NCBI GenBank assembly: GCA_946699065.1
Contig: CAMPDV010000077.1
Location: 434,001-498,000, forward strand
Source of the DNA: Loxodes magnus
Taxonomy: Eukaryota; Ciliophora; Karyorelictea; Loxodida; Loxodidae
Direction of reading: 5' to 3'
Length of the DNA stretch: 64,000 nt
The notes beneath the pieces were generated by a model. It was not told the origin of the DNA. It did no database searches and worked only from the letters and a program-made list of their open reading frames with translations. Of the stretch, positions 63,000-64,000 are shown in pieces. The stretch's first letter is position 1. Every line of letters begins with the position of its first letter. The position numbers were made by a program, and so were the translations under genes.

Positions 63000-63799
63000 A
63001 CAACTCTTCTCCTTGCCATTCATGTTGTCCTTTAATTCTTCTTTCACCTAGATACTAGATGTCTTTTTTCTCGTAAATTTCCCCAAATTTATTTCAATAT
63101 AGTCTTTCTCTTTCTCTTAATAGTTTTAGTTGTCATTATCTCTTCTTTTTTGTTTTCCATCTACTTCTACTAGTTTCAATATTCTTACTTGAATCCGAAA
63201 AATTTCTAGCATTTTTTACACAAATTCTTTTGAGAGTTACAATAGTACATATTCTTGCTTATCGTTTTAGTTTAATTCTGAAGTTATTTTCACCTTCAAT
63301 TATCATTGGATCATTTTTTAATTCTTTTAGTTCCTTTTAACGCTTTAATTTGTACTGGTTTTCTTCTATTTTTTATAACTTGTTGATTAGCTCTTTCTAC
63401 TTCTATTGCTAGTTTTGAGATTAACTGCTCTAGTCTTGTGAAATATCTCAAAATGCATTAAGGTTTCTTTCTTTGGCCATGAGTCTCGATTCTATTTCTT
63501 CTGCAAGTTCAAATTTTTCCATTAACTTTTTATTGTCTTTCTTCAATCTTTTTACCTCTTCCTGGAGGTCCAGCACCGCTTTAATCAGCTAATTTTAGTT
63601 TATTTATTATTCGTGGTGAGATTTGAGGTTTCCAATCGTATTATATTTTAGGCTTATTTCCAAGGTTTTTTTTCAGAGGTGGGAGACTCATTCTGATGGG
63701 TGATCTTTTTGATACCCTTTTCCTGGTCCAAGCTTTATAGGTTGTAGTTAACTCCTGCCTTTTTGGAGCCGCGAAGAATTCTGGTTTGAATCCTAACAT
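63000..63799 (-). pseudogene. Gag-like unit, minus strand (63 kb)
   Basis: The ATG at 63799 gives MLGFKPEFFAAPKRQELTTT; after a frame break the coiled coil LIKAVLDLQEEVKRLKKDN follows, then EEIESRLMAKERNLNAFWDI, near-identical in pattern to the 45.7 kb copy. No CCHC knuckle is visible in the C-terminal part. No RT adjacent. Confidence 0.6.
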
Positions 63800-64000
63800 T
63801 TTTTAAATTTTATTGAATGTAAAAATTAATTTTTATGCAATATGAAATTAAATAATCATTTTATCTACATTTAAAACATCTTTTAAATAAACCATGCTTA
63901 TTGAAAAATTGGATCTTGAGTGCTTCTTTCAAATTTAGAATTTGTAAGTTATTTACAGTTTTTTCAATCATATTATAAATAGAAATTTAGAAAAATTTCA

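Overview
The window is nuclear DNA of a ciliate, very AT-rich, using a code in which TAA and TAG read as glutamine and TGA reads as tryptophan inside genes but also ends them. This is shown directly: reading frames of 3732, 2563, 605 and 256 codons run unbroken only under this reading, give recognisable domains throughout, and each is closed at TGA. The pattern fits the karyorelict code (Loxodes-like) or the Condylostoma code. Retrotransposons lying between genes favour a karyorelict, where the macronuclear genome keeps such DNA; this is inference. Because every codon can be sense, ordinary ORF finding fails here, and noncoding AT-rich DNA also reads as protein-like text. I relied on domains, frame continuity and repeats.

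Layout. 1-25 kb holds two giant divergent membrane-protein genes: an IPT/TIG plus cysteine-rich receptor-like protein on the minus strand (12658 to about 1463) and a Pmp-like beta-helix protein with a seven-or-more-TM tail on the plus strand (17332-25023). They are separated by 4.7 kb with no supported gene. 25-27.1 kb has no convincing gene. 27.1-36.8 kb is a graveyard of nested non-LTR retrotransposons (endonuclease, reverse transcriptase, gag). 36.9-38.7 kb holds a membrane-anchored coiled-coil WD40 gene on the minus strand. 38.9-51.8 kb is again retroelements: gag-only units, SINE-like units and decayed ORF2 copies.

52.1-54.6 kb holds the most unusual object. A RING finger plus ubiquitin-like gene runs straight into an array of about 70 intron-like segments of about 16-24 bases, separated from one another by single trinucleotides. 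Joining the trinucleotides in phase extends the frame into plausible protein. 58.4-59.4 kb has a Kelch-repeat gene on the minus strand. 60-64 kb is more SINE-like and gag material plus one plus-strand hypothetical gene.

The mobile elements appear to form one system. Several different bodies (gag units, SINE-like units, short structured units) carry the same covarying hairpin next to an AT-rich tail, as expected if one LINE reverse transcriptase recognises a shared 3' end. ORF2 copies of such a LINE are present, but all seen here are broken.
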